Part shown: one piece after another, positions 63,201 to 64,000 of the stretch
How positions within the stretch are numbered: the first letter of the stretch is position 1
How the letters are laid out: every line of letters begins with the position of its first letter
From: Deltaproteobacteria bacterium
GTDB lineage: Bacteria > Myxococcota_C > UBA6777
NCBI GenBank assembly: GCA_002731275.1
Contig: PCBK01000104.1
Span: 44,743 to 108,742 of the forward strand
DNA: 64,000 bases
Reading direction: 5' to 3'
Notes under the pieces: model-generated
The model's input: the letters and a program-made list of their open reading frames with translations, nothing else
Told to the model about the DNA's origin: nothing
The model's database searches: none
Translations under genes and position numbers: made by a program

Positions 63201-63553
63201 TTTGTTGTGCTTCCTGAAGGTAGAGTTTTTTTCAGGAGTTCAGAATATTTCTTGTGTACCGGAAGGGGCATAGTCTTTAAAAGGATACGAGAGATACAAG
63301 AGGAAACTTGCTGTTTGTACTTTTGTTGTGGAGGAGCTTTCTTTCTTTTTCCCATACATGCTGCATTCATTGCAAAAAGCAAGGCAAGATAAATGAACAG
63401 TATGAGCTTCTTCTGCTTGAATGTACGAGTTGTTCTTTGTTGAAGAGAGATTTTCAAAAAAGTTGAGAGTTTTACAACAGTTTCAAACAACATTTGTTGC
63501 TGGGCTGGTTTCGCGAGGACTCCTTTCTTTTTGTTTTTTTTTGATACGTTCAT
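60224..63553 (-). CDS. HEAT-like repeat exported protein C (long)
   Basis: 1,109 residues. GGAAGGA lies six bases upstream of the ATG at 63553, giving an unusually long polar N-region (~50 residues) before the hydrophobic stretch LILFIYLALLFAMNAACMG, whose NAAC end is a possible lipobox. The rest is alpha-helical repeats (PVIVAFGEKASPIFEYLASP, RFMRI-like pairs, KLKLKNAIPILIQHLERHD, NINTKYYILKIFEHLHTY, FEQISSSATS). It is longer than A and B, and its similarity to them is lower, so paralogy is likely but not certain. It is the first gene of the cluster in transcription order and has its own TATACT-type promoter. The end of the gene touches the promoter of B with only 38 bases between. Function unknown. 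Confidence 0.75.
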   Translation of the reverse strand: MNVSKKNKKKGVLAKPAQQQMLFETVVKLSTFLKISLQQRTTRTFKQKKLILFIYLALLFAMNAACMGKRKKAPPQQKYKQQVSSCISRILLKTMPLPVHKKYSELLKKTLPSGSTTKTCEQQALENLFTTNNNPSTRTILRKFLTRDTNEHLLSLLSKKIRAETSEHIILQIFPVIVAFGEKASPIFEYLASPNSPCFGSTKSQCKILLLQKSTVFFRSKRKLLKAIYPIISDKTCTPHPEFASFFNHFILPRNESLFTFSLHLVHSHTKTATSSLCTRQFMRILRKKFKDLYLDVHVLKKLLSGPAAHTALLLTKNLPKHLQLTLFKTVQRSIAKGYIKCDSRELGEYLFRVSKKYSQISLAVLKANNTYSIGHTLTCKCLFLWTSLKRPQMRLFFQKVLQKNHADTQVLSKALHLLKCLNLYSPEFLPLFKRILFERGNPHAQTTRMSIPRPATDYVQIIKILFNNTSPNRRNTFLLPIIKKLLQTKHRALCQETALLRILQKLKEPALAALSICLKKGALGNTKVLKQFIRMSHNHNPYPELLKTIELSKNSPNYSQTASAVLYLFGKLKLKNAIPILIQHLERHDLFLHRFFTSNLPIPEIAMNALQEFGVQIIPSLMKKYLSTENINTKYYILKIFEHLHTYHPKHRSKILSAQVKLMNQQLKKTPPALDKLILRSIKHILIQNKCSFLKNIVQLYCSTTLLKPMILRTLSITQQNLCAIRQKTSDSNVSKLCPRNTELPPSTQNSKLNQILQRLEQVLIRFFEHPHTENLEYIKGSRSEIWKVLVTIYIMNGYYLHVKSNAFKMLSNPLKYSEATLKRLLFFLKSSLQQKHSLAASFTRQLFSTLPLLQRKLFLIVENRMLTRHIRSRSLDTLFALSFYKKNIQKQTLQLYVKYKTELPTHFFEQISSSATSSTSSFSTNGILQKQLVLLFLSELGRSHLKTITLHGFWILTTVSRLRLSSSLIQVTKKTSCSFIAQDNFNLLLKEIRMQLAKKHQPSDSFFSIIYSLLRFYLSQKIHCLLSQKQKHTFYEIITSIDHLVGKHVLAQREREQLYFAHSLQSTITHFGLFESSLKLYKMLLRSSHKNVVTITKRTIQPLRRRQ

Positions 63554-63619
63554 CTTTGATCCTTCCCTATGTGCATAGTAAACAGTTTTTCTAAGCCCAA
63601 GCCATGGGGGATGTGAAAG

Positions 63620-63648
63620 AGTATACTCAACTTCTCATACGGACGCAA
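63620..63648 (-). promoter_or_regulatory. Promoter of HEAT gene C
   Basis: TTGCGT (63643-63648), 17 bp and TATACT (63620-63625) on the minus strand; the -10 again lies in GAGTATACTC-like symmetry and the spacer ends in GTTGAG as in copies 1 and 2. The flanking leader is diverged but keeps GTTTAC. Transcription would start near 63613. Confidence 0.75.
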
Positions 63649-63726
63649 TCCTCTTTCTTCCTTTTCTTTCACCTTTTGTTCTTCTCCAGGCATTCAGGCT
63701 TTTTTCTCCAAAACCCAAATCCAACA

Positions 63727-63886
63727 TCCTTGAAAATAAACCCCTATCAACCAAGCAAACATCTCTTTTCTTCTTTCCAATCAATTCTTTTCAAACCATG
63801 CGTCCAGAATTTCCGTTTAGGAAATTCTATCCAAGAAAAACGGAGTTTTTCAAGGGGGATGCAACGCCCTGCGTTGCTATGTGGAG
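63727..63886. repeat. ~160-bp triple-hairpin repeat, copy 2
   Basis: GAATTTCC-GTTTA-GGAAATTC (63807-63827), GAAAAAC-GGA-GTTTTTC (63835-63851) and GCAACGC-CCT-GCGTTGC (63861-63877). Compared with copy 1, hairpin 1 differs only in the loop, hairpin 2 has one paired C-G to A-T stem change and a loop change, and hairpin 3 is identical. Confidence 0.75.
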
Positions 63887-64000
63887 TTGGGCATCAGAAT
63901 AAAAAGGACCGCTCTTGATGGATTCCAGGGTCTTACCTGACAAGGACTTGTATTAACGATGAGAGTAAAGCTTTTCCTCTTCGTCGTGTATTGTGTACAT

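Noticed and set aside
63931-64000. Possible C-terminal end of a further minus-strand HEAT-like gene at the right edge
   Set aside because: A frame ending with TAA near 63932 could be the tail of an upstream gene, as the triple-hairpin repeat follows gene B in the same way, but only about 20 codons are visible.

Overview
The window looks like chromosomal DNA from a member of the Myxococcota or a related deltaproteobacterial lineage. Two very large secreted proteins end in a MYXO-CTERM-type tail (a GCGC motif, one hydrophobic helix, then an Arg-rich end). Many other genes are of the kind such bacteria carry: VIT/VWA/PEGA proteins, c-type cytochromes, lipoproteins and beta-propeller repeat proteins. 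This assignment rests on protein features only. No rRNA, tRNA, CRISPR array or insertion sequence was recognised.

Layout. 0-5 kb: the start of a DUF523/DUF1722 protein (cut by the left edge), a TetR regulator, and a large exported VIT-VWA-PEGA-TPR-DUF2135 protein. 5-12 kb: a TetR regulator followed by a complete three-gene RND efflux system (adaptor, pump, TolC-like channel) with a palindromic operator in front. 12-25 kb: a five-haem cytochrome, a small membrane protein, a giant Ig-repeat/Cys-rich MYXO-CTERM protein, a Tll0287-like haem lipoprotein, an unknown protein and a fatty-acid desaturase. 25-28.5 kb: a small operon (membrane protein plus winged-helix regulator) and a porin-like protein, tied together by three copies of one 19-bp operator, then an array of REP-like repeats. 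28.5-32.6 kb: an ABC transporter of the LolCDE/MacB type with two FtsX permeases and a LolA-like partner. 32.7-40 kb: small exported proteins, an alpha/beta hydrolase, a YtkA-like lipoprotein divergent from a redox operon ending in a MauG-type di-haem peroxidase, and a second desaturase. 40-43 kb: an Ig/SBBP-repeat lipoprotein.

The most unusual part is 43.5-64 kb, all on the minus strand. A 3,968-residue MYXO-CTERM protein with an M23 peptidase-like domain, an amidotransferase-like fold, FG-GAP/PQQ-like repeats and a terminal propeller is translationally coupled (ATGA overlap) to a secreted alpha-helical repeat (HEAT-like) protein. Two further HEAT-like genes lie upstream. All three HEAT-like genes have the same sigma-70-type promoter layout (TTGC-type -35, exactly 17 bp, TATACT). 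Two of the three promoter/leader regions are near-identical 87-bp copies. Between the units lie two copies of a ~160-bp repeat with three successive hairpins, where differences fall in loops or as a paired stem change. I regard this as a candidate undescribed cell-surface system. Its function cannot be deduced from sequence alone.

Start sites were chosen by ribosome-binding sites and signal peptides, and several differ from the supplied ORF track. All domain calls are by eye without database searches.
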